From: Conidiobolus incongruus B7586
Lineage: Eukaryota > Entomophthoromycota > Entomophthoromycetes > Entomophthorales > Conidiobolaceae
DNA: 64,000 bases
Direction of reading: 5' to 3'
NCBI GenBank assembly: GCA_000697335.1
Contig: JNEM01014685.1
Location: forward strand, 23,428-87,427
Positions 35,085-46,868 of this stretch are shown here, piece after piece. The position numbers were made by a program, and so were the translations under genes. Position 1 is the stretch's first letter, and every line of letters starts with the position of its first letter. The notes beneath the pieces were generated by a model. It had not been told where the DNA came from. It searched no databases and saw only the letters and a list, made by a program, of their open reading frames with translations.

Positions 35085-36562
35085 AAACTCTTGAAAAGAA
35101 ATTCAATTTAATATCTCATAGAAGTGGAAAGGAGAACAGCTAAATCTAAACTTGCTATAGCTGGATTGTTATGATGAATATCGAGTGTGAATTTCAGTAA
35201 TAGTATAATAAAGTGCACTTTCTTTTCCATCAAACTGAAACCTATACCGATACACATTCGACTACCGTTTCCAAATGGCATGTAGATATCGGTGTCATAC
35301 TTACCATTTAAGAATCGTTCAGGGTCGAAGTTGTCAGGATTGGGATAGATTTTGGCATCGTGCAGGATACTGTAGATAGAGAGGCTTACTTGAGTTCCTT
35401 TTGGCAACACTATGTCATCGTGCGGAATGGAGTAATCTGCTTGTAGCTCTCTATTCAACTCTAAAACCGCTGGAAATATACGCATTACTTCTTTAATAAC
35501 GCAAGTTAAATAATTCATATTTTTGATTTGTTCAGAAGTTGGAATCACTATTTTATCACTTAATGAGGAGATTTCCAAGGTATCATAAATTTCCTTGCGT
35601 AATTTATCTTGAACTTGGGGATTTCTAGCTAAATGGTACATGGCATAGGATAAAGTATTAGCAGTAGTATCGTGACCAGCAATAAAGAAGAGATTTAAAT
35701 TATGGATTAATTCATTATCAGTTAAAGGCTCATAGGTATTATCGGGATCTTTGCGAATCATCATGGTTAATAAATCCTTGGATTCAGAAAACTTATTCGC
35801 TCCGAGATCTTTTCTCCTTTGTTCAATTAAACCTCGAATAAATTCGTTGAATTCCGCTACATCTTGATGAACTTTGGCTCTTTCACCAATTGGTATATAT
35901 TCTAATATAGGAAAGAAGAAATAGATGGGATTTGAAATTTGCTTGATAATGGAAGAATATAAGGTGTGATAGCAAGAAGTCCCTAAACTCTTCACGGCTT
36001 GGAAATCATGGCTGAATATACCCTTGCCCAATACATCTAAGGTCATTAATTCCATTAAATCAGCTACAGGTATCGGATCACCGCCACTTTCATCCAATCT
36101 TTTTGCAAACGCTTCCAAAGTCTCATTGACGCATTCTGCAAAGATATCTGGCGGGAAAGCTTGGTGGAAAATTGGGTTTGCAGGTTTTCTGAATCGTCTC
36201 TATTCATCACCATTACTACTAACAATATTTGTAGCACCAATGAATTTCCAAGCGAACGTTGCTTTGTTATCATTGACAATTTTGAAAAATTGATTACCAT
36301 TGCGGAAGAGGTCCTTAGCAATTTCAGGTTGTTTAACAACGACTCCCCACTTGCCACGAGTTCAAGTGAGTGCAATGCCATGTTTGTCCAGCTCGCGTTT
36401 AATGACTTGATCAAAGTGATCACTGATGATTAATCCCTTGCGAACCGAATTGAGAACGGATAAAATAGAAATCTTTGGAAGAGATATAAAGTAGCTAGGT
36501 ACTCTAAAAAAGGATTGAATACCAATACCAATAATAAAACTTATTAAAATTAAATACAACAT
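35085..36562 (-). pseudogene. Cytochrome P450 pseudogene (cluster member 3, nearly intact)
   Basis: Almost full-length P450 reading frame on the minus strand. The N-terminal anchor and RVPSYFISLPK hinge, AGHDTT, the KEVMR K-helix, FDPERF and heme loop FGNGSRMCIG are all preserved. Two in-frame stops interrupt it. A TGA at 36362-36364 falls where member 5 has Trp in its GYAMMWGPMGW segment, and a TAG at 36200-36202 replaces the Trp of the C-helix W.RFRKPANP. The C-terminus is also diverged after about 35170 and ends early. The downstream ORF (36118-35108) keeps all catalytic motifs but lacks the membrane anchor and substrate-recognition N-terminal third, so it is unlikely to be active. It looks like a recent loss. 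Confidence 0.88.
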
Positions 36563-37201
36563 TTTGAGACTTAATGATGTGACTGGTGCTGCAATTGCAC
36601 AATTTATATTGATATTTAGTGTAAATTATGGATAATCATACTATGTTTAAATGCCGAAATCGAATTAAGCAAAGTGAAAAAAGGAAGCAGTAAAAGTAAA
36701 TTTAATGTGAATCAAATTATAATCTATTTGGAGAGGTTATAAGTGAGTCATGGTTTATTAGGTGCAGCAGAATTTCGGGTTCGGAATTCCCAGGTTCTAC
36801 TAATTAATTAATAATTAAAATGCAAACATTTCGTTTCCCTAATTTTGACATTATTAAGAAGAAATGGGTTTTAAGATATTTATTTGTAGAAACTTATCTC
36901 ACATACCTTTTTTATCAAATTCTGTACTCAATCTAATTTGGTTATAATTAGTGGCAATTATTGGAGTAAATGATTTGCAAATTTAAATTTGTACTCCAAA
37001 TTCTCAACTTAATTTTATCAACAATTTGTTTAAATTAAATCTGCGATTTATGATTTTAATAAACTTCTAGGACCTAAACTTTCACAACATTTGATAGATT
37101 GAATACTTTTTAGTGGATTAAAATTTGTTAATTATATGATGGAGATGGATAATTAAAATTTAAAATATAATCTTTGCCAATTATGTATTAATCATATAAT
37201 T
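36563..37201. other. AT-rich intergenic upstream of P450 member 3
   Basis: Contains a GC-richer patch at about 36740-36795, perhaps promoter sequence of member 3. No gene seen. Confidence 0.5.
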
Positions 37202-37250
37202 TAATATGTAATATGTAATATGTGATATGTGATATGTGATATGTGATATG
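37202..37250 (+). repeat. 7-bp tandem repeat (TRATATG)7
   Basis: Seven perfectly phased 7-bp units, three TAATATG then four TGATATG, followed by a degenerate unit. The sharp switch between variants suggests recent slippage expansion. Non-coding. Confidence 0.93.
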
Positions 37251-38459
37251 TATAATTTATTTTTGTTTTTGATCTTTGAAATTTTATCTGGATTATTTTC
37301 AAGTTTTTTGGGTAAACACTCAATAAAATATGACCGAGCGGAATAGATCATGCATGTTTTAATATAACCGGTTTTAGTCAAGCTGGGCAAATATGTCTAT
37401 GGAGGAATCTCAACACCAGAGTCAACAATTTGAAGAGTAATGCATTTTCAGAATATTTGCTGAACTTTATGCTAGGTATATTTACTATAAAATACAATGA
37501 TATATTTGGATTAGATTAATTACTTGAATGGATTTTACACAATATCCAAATTATATTTTTATATATTTGAAGATTTTGATTTATATTATGTTTTTTATTA
37601 ATTAGAGAATATATTTTAAACTTATTATATTTCAGGCTTATGTATTCATATAATAGTTTTGATTTGGCTTATATTTAATGAATTTCGTGTATAGTTTAGC
37701 AATGAATATTTTAAAATCATTTTCCAAAATTGTCAGGTTTTGCAAATTAGAATCACATACTTGATTCAATTTATCCTCGATTTCTTATTATAATTTTCAT
37801 AATTGAAATAATTTTACATTCTAATATTTAAATACTAATATAAATAAGATAGTCAGTATACTAGAAACATATCTGAGTCCTTATTTGTTTAGTTAACTTG
37901 GTATATATTCAAAGAATAACCTAATAATTTTAAATATTATTATTATTTATAACTAGAGATCTAAATATTAATAAATTTCCATAAAAATCATAGTAATCCA
38001 TAATAATTTCGTTTATAATCAAAATATAATGCTCGAACTCTATATTAATTTTAAAGTGATTACAACTTAATGGGAATTCTATACAATATATATCTACTTT
38101 CAATTTTTAGTAATAACTTTTGAAATTCATATTACAAATACAATAAAAATGCATTAATTGATAAAAAATTGATATTTTTCCTAGATCAAATAAAAGAATT
38201 TTGTACGTTAACATCTTTTTCTATTTTTTTTCAATGAATACAATTGATTTTTATTTTAAAAACTACTAATTCGTTAGTATAAAAGATGTTTCACAAAATC
38301 ATATAAATGATTTTTAATCAAGTTTTCTCTCTTGATTAAAAATATTGGCTCAAACTAGATTTTTATTAATGAATAGAAAATTAATGGATGAAAAAATTAA
38401 TTTAATGATGAAATCATCTAAAAACCATAGTATTATAAAATTAATCATAGATCTATAAA
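37251..38459. other. AT-rich intergenic, no gene seen
   Basis: No feature recognised. Confidence 0.55.
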
Positions 38460-38790
38460 TACTGCAAGCCTCCTGGAAAGTACACTTGAAATAAAGATCA
38501 CGTGAATTCAATAAAACGGGCCAAGGACGACTAATGAGATGCTTTAAAGGAATTTTATTAAACTATCAAGATGTAGGGCTTGGCCCTGATCAAGGTGATC
38601 TTTGAGCAAGTATGTGCTCAGTGGAAATTTTATAGTGCTATCAGTTCTTGACCAAATTGTTAAAACACCAATTGTAGTTTCGTCCGGAATTTTATATTGT
38701 ATAAAGATTGTGTATGGTACTTTGTGTGGATTACCCTCGGAATAATAACGGATGGTTTAAGTTGAATGGCGAGCCGACCTCCAGATCCGC
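38460..38790. repeat. GC-richer island, possible mobile-element remnant
   Basis: About 330 bp of clearly higher GC than either side, without a coding ORF. It ends with CCGCGACA followed by ATATATAT, the same kind of junction as the island ending at 10550. Inside is GGGCCAAGG...GGGCTTGGCCC-type self-complementarity (38517-38587). I could not find a matching left end or target duplication. Confidence 0.3.
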
Positions 38791-39419
38791 GACAATATAT
38801 ATTATACAATGAGTTATATTTATTAAAAAAGCTAGTCTAGAATTTTACATCCCTTGATCCACTCACTTGATTATTTAAATAAGATTCCTAAAATATTGAT
38901 AATAAAAAGTGTTGAAACCTTTCCTTTATTATTAAGAAGATTTGTACATACTTAATACAATTTGATGTCCAGATAAACAACACAGCACTGAGTATCTTGA
39001 TTTTCAACCTTTATATTAAAATGACAAATATATGATAGATATTTTCATTACATCATAAGTGAAGCATTTATTTAACAAACTTCTATAATTATTGAATACT
39101 ATACATTGAACTTATATCAATGATCCAATAATTACTCTTACCCCATATTAGTTTAATAAACATATTCATTTCATACATGGTAAAATATTAATTTATAAAA
39201 TAATTAAATAAATCTTGACTTATGATCATTCTAATAATCGTGGAAAGGTTAAAAATAAATTTTCAGTTAATTATAAAAATTGATTTTATTTTAAAAACTG
39301 TAAAATAGAAATTCACATCATTTGTAGTTTATTTTTGGCTAAATGTAAGGGTAAACAACACTGAAACATTAAAATTAAAATCACTGAATGATGAAAAAAT
39401 ATGTTTAAAATTATTAAGC
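38791..39419. other. AT-rich intergenic
   Basis: No feature recognised. Confidence 0.55.
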
Positions 39420-40560
39420 TTGGTTAATGTTCCATCCAGCTTAAATCCATTCCATTACTCATACGACTACCTCCACCAAATACTATACATTTATCGGTAT
39501 CATACCTGTCATTCAAGTACCTGTTAGGATTAAATTCTTTTGGATTTGAGTAAATAATGGAATCGTGGAGAATACTATAGATGAATTAGGTAACAGCTGA
39601 TTCTTTGAGGAGTACCATATTATCTTCAGGAATAAGATATACTTCTGTTAATTTTCTGGATATATGCATGACAGCAAAGTAGATTTTAATTGCTTTTTTT
39701 ATTAACTCGATTGAAATATTTCATCTTTTGCAATTGATCCAATGTGAATACAGCAATCTTTCCACATTCGTTAGGCAATCACATTATTTCATAAATTTAA
39801 TTTTCCTAGACTATAGTATTCCTTACTAAATTGTAGAACACATAACTTAAAGTACTAGCAGCAGTTTTGTGGCCTGCAAAGAAAAGAATACTAAAGCTGT
39901 GAACTAGTTCTTCATCTATCAATGGTTTATATGGTCTTTCTGGATCTTGTCGAAGAATTGTTGATAACAAATATTTTGACTCTTCAAATTTTTCATTTTC
40001 TAAATCTTTTCTCTTTTAAGTAACAAGAGGCATAAAGAGTTTTGGATTCGGGAACATTCTCACAATCCCGAGCTTAAGGTTCAAATAGTAGTCTAATTAA
40101 ATTTTTTAAAAATGGAAAGATTGGACTGATCTGTTCTATAATTTCAGAGAAAAATCGATGATAACGGAATTTCTTAGAGTAACTGCTTCAAAGCCATGAC
40201 TAAATATTTCACAACCAAGAATGTCGAGTTCATTGACTCCATCATGTTTTTAATTTCCATGGGCTCTACATTGAATTGATTGGATCGTACACTAAACGCA
40301 ACCAAAGTTTCCTGTACAAAAGGAGTAAATAACTCAGTTGGAACATTTAATGAAAAATAGTATTCGCAGATGGGAAACCATTTAGAAATAGTTTCTTGGC
40401 AATTTCAGACTTTGATACAACTAAATCCCAGCCTAGAGGTCCTCAAATCATGTCATAACCTCGTTGTTTGAGATTTAACCTCACAATTTTAGTCTAGATT
40501 ACATCAATAGTTTCTCTTCTGTAGCATTTTTAGCATAAGTAATATTTCAATGTGAGATAT
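39420..40560 (-). pseudogene. Cytochrome P450 pseudogene (cluster member 4, heavily decayed)
   Basis: Fragments in several frames align with the intact minus-strand P450 at 42090-43580, from about its residue 40 to the heme loop. The I-helix segment near 39870, the PERF-like region near 39515-39530 and the heme loop are visible. In the heme loop, FGGGSRMSNG has Ser (AGT, 39457-39459) in place of the heme-ligating Cys, and the sequence ends with a stop about ten codons later, so the last 40 or so residues are missing. Frameshifts and stops are numerous. It is the most decayed of the four broken copies. Confidence 0.9.
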
Positions 40561-42089
40561 TGAATCGGAACATTTGATCTGTGTATACTTTTGTATTTCA
40601 AATGATATAACCAAAAGAAAAATAAGCAAATGACTCAATGAATCATCTTTTATTTGTAAATATTATAAATAATATATCAAATATGTATGTATTAGAAAAA
40701 TTCATAAAATGCTATAAAGCTGAAAACATTTATTAGAAACTTATACTAATCTATTAAGTTCAAAAATAATTGTTCAATAAAGCATGAATTTATAGTTGAT
40801 AAATATAATAAAATTATCTTTTAATTTATCCAAAGCTTGCTATAAGATATCAAAATGTCGCTATTTAAAAAATTAAATTTACAGTTTGTGAACAAAAATA
40901 ACCAAAATTAGTTCTAATATCCCAGGAAACTGTTTAATAAATAGATTTTTTATACCAATAACTAATTTTCTTTCTTTCTTATATGAGGTAACCAATGTCT
41001 GATAATATTGGCTATGCTGCGTATCTAAAATACACCTTTCAAAACAAATTTAGTTTTCCCAATTTGTTATAGAGTAGTGAATTTGGAGTAATTGAAGATC
41101 TTAATATTTCTAGTAAATAATAAGCCATTATCCAATTCTAAACAATTTTGCTCCAATTTTTTAATAATCTTGTGGCTACCTATATAGTGATCCGCTCGAC
41201 CAACTCTATCTCCCAATCAATTACCTTATTGAGATATAATCCTGGGATACCCGTCACACCACTTCAAGATCTTATTTTTCTTAAGATCAAATACACTTTT
41301 TTAAACTACCTACGGCCGAAGGATAGTCTAGAAGAACCATTGCCGGAATACATTTTCATCATCACATCTCGTCATCTGTGGAGCCCATTAAACCATTAAC
41401 AATTTCAAATATACACAGTGATCATTATTATCAAATATATATTATTTCACCTATTAACGTCTTCCAAGTTTAATGAAAACACTTAATTATTCTATCAAAC
41501 TTGGTTGAATTATATAAATTTTAATATTTATGTATACTTAAAACTAAAAAATGACTCATTATAAAATAATAAAAAATATATGAATAACTGATAAATTATA
41601 TATGCTCAGGTATCTTTTTATATAACAAGAAATTTATTAAATTACATTAAATTTATACGATCCAGTATTTCTAAAAGATTAAATTAATTAAAATATAATC
41701 ATTAAATTGAACTTTTAATCATAAAATTATATATCAAATAACACCAAAGAAGTAAAAATATTAATTAACGATTTTATCCAGTTATAAAAGACTCATATAT
41801 TAGATTATGTTATAATGTGTTAATAGATTCAGAGATAATTATATTTTATCTTAATATATCATATTATCGAACTACTAAAAATGATTCTATTAAATAATTA
41901 TGATATTAATGAGTGAAATTTTCTTTTGGGTTCAGAAAGATATGAAAATTTTATAATACAAGTTGAAAATGGTTTTAATTTGTTGTCCAATGAATTTTAT
42001 TAAAAATATCTGACCAGAATTTCACTAGATTGTTAGTTAATGACATATTTGAAAATATATTAATAATTATTTTATTATAAATGAAAGCA
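40561..42089. other. Intergenic between P450 members 4 and 5
   Basis: Mostly AT-rich. A better-balanced patch at 41148-41399 carries an 83-codon ORF with stretches such as SITLLRYNPGIPVTPLQDL. I recognise no family, and it may be a relic of another gene. Confidence 0.4.
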
Positions 42090-43580
42090 TTAAAATCTAG
42101 TAGAAAAATTAACTTTGAGATCTTTGGGTCTAGTCAAACCTAATGGAGTTAGCCTTAATTTATCATAATCTGGATTATCGGGTTGGATGAATAATTCAAA
42201 TTTTTGTAAGAGAAGTGCTAAGAATACTTTTTGCTCCATCAAGCTGAAATTCATTCCGATACACATACGACTACCTCCCCCAAATGGCATATACACATCA
42301 GTATCGTATTTTCCATTTAAGAATCTCTCGGGATCAAACTTATCTGGGTTAGGATAGATCTCTGGATCATGAAGAATACTATAGATGGAAAGTCGAATTC
42401 CACTACCTTTGGGAAGGATGATATTATCATCAGGGATGGGATAGTCTTCAGTCAATTTCCTACCAATTTGTTGAACAGCAGGTGCAATTCTCATTGTTTC
42501 TTTGATGACCAAGCTCAGATATTCCATATTTTTGACTTGATCCAAAGTAGGGATAACTATCTTTCCATGATCCTTTGAGATTTTAATTACTTGATAGATT
42601 TCATTTCTTAATTTTTGCTGGACTTCAACATTCTTCGCTAAGTAATATAAAGCACAACTTAAAGTATTTGCAGTAGTATCGTGGCCTGCCAGGAAAAATA
42701 CATTAAGGTTATTTACCAATTCTTCATCTGTCAATGGCTCATAAGGATTATCGGGATCATGTCTGAGCATGGTTGACAATAAATCTTTAGAATCTTGAAA
42801 TTTCCCATTCTCTAAATCCTTTCTTCTCTGAATAATAAGCCCCATAATGAACTTGTTGAACTCACCGACATTTTCACGGCCTCGGGCTTGGGGACCAAAT
42901 GGTAATCGATTTAATATAGGTAGAAATGTAAAAATTGGACTCATGAATTGTTTCATAATTTTGGAGTACAAAAGATGATAATCTGAATTTCCTCTAGTTT
43001 TAACAGCTTCAAAGTCGTGACTGAAAATTCCTCGACCCAAAACCTCAAGTGTCATTAACTCCATCAGGTCTTTGACTTCAATTGGTCCACCTTGGAATTC
43101 ATTGGATCTCTCACTGAATGCATCTAATGTTTCCAATACACAAGGAGCGAATATTTCAGGCTGGAAAGTCTGATGAAATATGGGATTTGCAGGACGTCTA
43201 AATCTTTTCCATTGGTCGCCATTACTACTGACAATATTTTCATTTCCAATGAATATCTCAGATAAACTTCCCTTGATTTTGAAAGTAGGTTTAGCGAATT
43301 GGAAGCTGTTCCTAAATAAAGCTTTAGCAATCTCCGGCTTAGATACCACAAAGCTCCAACCCATAGGGCCCCACATCATGGCATAGCCTCGTTGTCTGAG
43401 TTTGGGCCATAAAATCTTAGTGTAGAGGTCATCTGCGGTTACTCCGCTGAAGAGTGCTTTCAACATAGAAAGCATTGGAACACGAGGAACTGACTTGGCA
43501 TAATTGGGTATTGAATTTCTTTTATAAATCAAACGAGATATCGCAGAGAGAAGAAACACAGTAAGTATTAAGTAAATCAT
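42090..43580 (-). CDS. Cytochrome P450 monooxygenase (cluster member 5, intact)
   Basis: 496-residue intronless P450 on the minus strand. It has a membrane anchor at residues 1-18, a basic/proline hinge (NYAKSVPRVP), C-helix QWKRFRRPANP, I-helix AGHDTT (298-303), K-helix ETMR (361-364), FDPERF (415-420) and heme loop FGGGSRMCIG with ligand Cys440. Over most of its length it closely resembles member 2, including the heme loop through NFSLMEQKV. That places both in one family; differences cluster in the regions that line the substrate pocket (about residues 100-115 and 200-245). Likely an ER monooxygenase; substrate unknown. A TATAAAAG lies about 38 bp upstream of the start. Confidence 0.95.
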   Translation of the reverse strand: MIYLILTVFLLSAISRLIYKRNSIPNYAKSVPRVPMLSMLKALFSGVTADDLYTKILWPKLRQRGYAMMWGPMGWSFVVSKPEIAKALFRNSFQFAKPTFKIKGSLSEIFIGNENIVSSNGDQWKRFRRPANPIFHQTFQPEIFAPCVLETLDAFSERSNEFQGGPIEVKDLMELMTLEVLGRGIFSHDFEAVKTRGNSDYHLLYSKIMKQFMSPIFTFLPILNRLPFGPQARGRENVGEFNKFIMGLIIQRRKDLENGKFQDSKDLLSTMLRHDPDNPYEPLTDEELVNNLNVFFLAGHDTTANTLSCALYYLAKNVEVQQKLRNEIYQVIKISKDHGKIVIPTLDQVKNMEYLSLVIKETMRIAPAVQQIGRKLTEDYPIPDDNIILPKGSGIRLSIYSILHDPEIYPNPDKFDPERFLNGKYDTDVYMPFGGGSRMCIGMNFSLMEQKVFLALLLQKFELFIQPDNPDYDKLRLTPLGLTRPKDLKVNFSTRF

Positions 43581-43617
43581 TTTGAAGTTTAATATTAATC
43601 CACGCTAAAAGTCAGAG

Positions 43618-43625
43618 CTTTTATA
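43618..43625 (-). promoter_or_regulatory. TATA box of P450 member 5
   Basis: TATAAAAG on the minus strand, 38 bp upstream of the ATG at 43580, with GC-richer sequence on both sides. Confidence 0.45.
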
Positions 43626-45427
43626 GAGATAAGAATCATATTGAATATCACTTGTGAAATAATGATTGGATTATCAGTTACATTTAATTAGTTTAAAAAT
43701 CATTTTAATACGTTTTCAATATTAATATCCACCACTAAACTAAACTATCATTCTTGAATATTTATCAAATTTGCATCATCCTCAAAAAATTTACAAATTA
43801 TTTGTTAGTTTTAAAAATGCGGTCCTTACCATATTCACTTCAATAATAATATATTTAAATTCCCAATTCAATAACTAATAATGATTATTTATTTCAATCT
43901 ATGCAACATTTGATTGGATAATAAATAAGGATAAATTGAAGTATTAGTAGTATTTTTCAAGTCCGATAAAAAACCGAATTTTCAATCTTAACATTTGATT
44001 TCTAATAATAATTTAAGTCGGGGATAAAAAAATAATTTTTATTATAAGTGCATTATGAATCTAAAATTTTCTGAAATATTAAAAATCGACTTTTTTCTTG
44101 ATAATTAATCCTAGTTATATAATTATTAATGAAGCTTAAATATCAATAGGTGCATTAAAAATAATAAAATAGTTATTTTACTTGTTTTATTTTAATTTTA
44201 AATAGCCATATGGAAATATTTGATACATAAAAGGGAATTTAAGTAGTTATTATGTTTTATAATAAGCTTTATAAATAAAGGTTATTGTTAGAGAAGTATT
44301 CAAATTATGATTAAATTATTTATTAATCCTGCTCTTTAACATATTGAGACTATATGTCTTAAAACTTACTGTTGAGACATCGTAGCAGAATACCCAGAAA
44401 AAACTCTCCCCTTATCTTTATCACTTCGGGGTTTAAATAGTTGATTCAGTGGATGATATAGGATTTGGTTAAAATCTAACAAAGAGAACAAAGAGTATCC
44501 TTTAATTATAGACTGACAAAACCAGCTTAAATTAGAATTAATATTGGTTTAACTATCAAATTGAGATGGACAGTTAATTTTGAAATACAACATAGTAAAT
44601 ATATATATATATATATATATATATAATGAATAATAATACTGTTTAATATACTCTAAGAATTACTATATATATTATACTCTAATAAATAATAAAACCTTAT
44701 TAAATTTTAAACTTTTTTACTTGTTTAAAATCTTGTTTTAACATTATATTTCAAAAAAAAATTATTATCAATCAAATTTGTAAATATTTTTCTGATGAAT
44801 TATTATTTTTCAAGATATTATTTCACCCTTAGTTGATATTATTATAATATAATTTAAACTTTCAACAAATGGATCATTCAATTTAATTACTAACATCTAA
44901 TATATTTTGTATTGCTAATAACCATCTTAATATAACTCATATATATATATATCCATTAATATAATAATAAAGTATGATATAATCAATAAAAACAATATTT
45001 TATGGTAAAGTTACATCATATAATATATATTAATGATTTGTAATTCTATGTATATGATATATTCTGGAATTAAAATTAGTTGATTTTACAATTGATATAT
45101 CAATTCAAATAAATGTGATAATTATCAATCGTAAAAATGACTCAGAACTAATTTTTCAATATGATATTTTTTTATTTATTATTGAATACATTATAATATG
45201 TCTATTCTTATTTTATTAGGTTATTTGATTTTTTTTTGATTTAATAATTTTAAAAATTTTATTGACTTAAAAATTTGTAATACACTAGAAAAATAGTATT
45301 ATTTCAGTTGAATTTAATAAATTTATTAATCAATTGGTTATTAGTAAAAATATATCAAAAAAGATAATTTTTTTATATTAGCTGAATATAAATGATATAG
45401 ATATATTGAAAATAATGGATTAAGTCA
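43626..45427. other. AT-rich intergenic with a TA microsatellite
   Basis: Contains an (AT)n run at about 44599-44625. A GC-richer patch at 44365-44440 has no recognisable content. No gene seen. Confidence 0.6.
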
Positions 45428-46868
45428 TTAAAGCCCAGGAGAAAAATTGAGTTCAAGATCCCTAGATCTTGTTAATCCCAGTTCTGTTGTCCTTAACTTG
45501 CTGTAATCCGGATTATCGGGCTAAATAGATAATATGAATTACTGTAAGAGTAAAGCAAGAAAGACTTTTTGTTCCATTAAGCTAAAATCCATTCCAATGC
45601 ACATACGACTACCTCCTCCAAATGGCATATACACACTAGCAACATATTTTCCATCCAAGAATCTATCAGGATCAAATTGATCCAGATTGGGATATATCGA
45701 TGGATCATGAAGGATGCTATAAATAGAGAGATTAACCAAAGTATCTTTGGGGAGTATTATATTATCTTTAGGAATAAGATAATCTTCTATCAATTTTCTA
45801 CCAATCGTAAAAACAGCAGGAGAAATTCTTATTGCTTCTTTAAAAACTAAATTGATATACTCCGTATTTTTCAACTGATCCAATGTAGTCACAACTAACT
45901 TTCCATGATCAATTGGTATAGCCATTTTTTGATAAATTTCAGTTCTTAATTTTTGCTGGATTTCGATATTCCTTGCTAAATGGTAGAGTGCATAGATCAA
46001 GGTATTAGCAGTAGTATTGTGACCCGCAAGAAAAAATACGTTGAGATTATGTATCAATTCTTCATCTTTCAATGGCACATAAGGATTATCGGGGTTATGT
46101 CGCAACATTGTAGATAATAAATCTTTGGAATCAACTAATTTTCTTCCTTCTAGATCTCTTTCTTTGGTCAATTAGATCTATTATAAAAACATTGAATTCT
46201 TGGATATTTTTGCGAGTACGAGCAGGGGAACCAAAGAGTAATCTATTTAAAGAGAGGAATAATCGAAACAGAGGATTCAGCAAATACTTGATAATATCAG
46301 AATGCAAGTGATGGTAGTTAGAATTTCCTCTAGCTTTAACGGATTCAAAATCATGACTAAAAACTCTTCGACCGAAAACATCAAGTGCCATTAACAACAA
46401 ATCTTTCAATTGAGTTGTGTCCCCTTGAGACTGGTTAGTTCTTTCATTCATTACCTTGAAAGTTTGGAATACACATGGGGCGAATACTTCAGGCTGGAAA
46501 GTCTGATGAAAGACAGGGCTCGCAGGACGTTTTAATTTCCTCCATTCTTCTCCATTACCCCTTACAATATTTACATCACCAAAAAACTATTGTGACAAAC
46601 TTCCTTTGATCCTAACTAATAGTTTTATAAATTGGTTGTCATTACGAAATATACTCTTCGGAATTTCAGGATTTGATACCAACACAGTTCATCCCAAAGG
46701 CCCTGACACCATCGCATATCCTCATTGCTTAAGTTTGGGCCACACCACATCTTTGAAATGTTCATCCACTGTTTTATTTGTTAAAGTAGCTTTCATTGAT
46801 GGAAAGAATGAAATCACAGGGATTGATCTAGCATACTTAGGTGGCGTGCTTTTTTTGTATATGAAATG
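45428..46868 (-). pseudogene. Cytochrome P450 pseudogene (cluster member 6)
   Basis: Full-length alignment to member 5 on the same strand, broken by stops and at least one frameshift. From the N-terminus it shows a KSTPPKYARSIP hinge, stops at the positions of KLRQRGYA and PMGW, then LKRPASPVFHQTF. A frameshift at about 46150-46170 follows the QRK segment. The longest open part is 46171-45539, with AGHNTTANT (Asn where active copies have Asp), the KEAIR K-helix, FDPDRF and an intact heme loop FGGGSRMCIG. Two more stops precede the C-terminal LGLTRSRDLELNF. The Asp-to-Asn change in the I-helix suggests relaxed selection even within the open part. Confidence 0.92.

Noticed and set aside
36190-36370. 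Stop-codon reassignment (TAG/TGA read as Trp)
   Set aside because: Intact genes in the window use TGG for Trp and no internal stops; related copies carry other clear lesions, so decay is the simpler explanation.
36161-36433. + strand ORFs opposite P450 member 3 (36024-36293, 36161-36433)
   Set aside because: Antisense to a decayed P450, with no independent motif.
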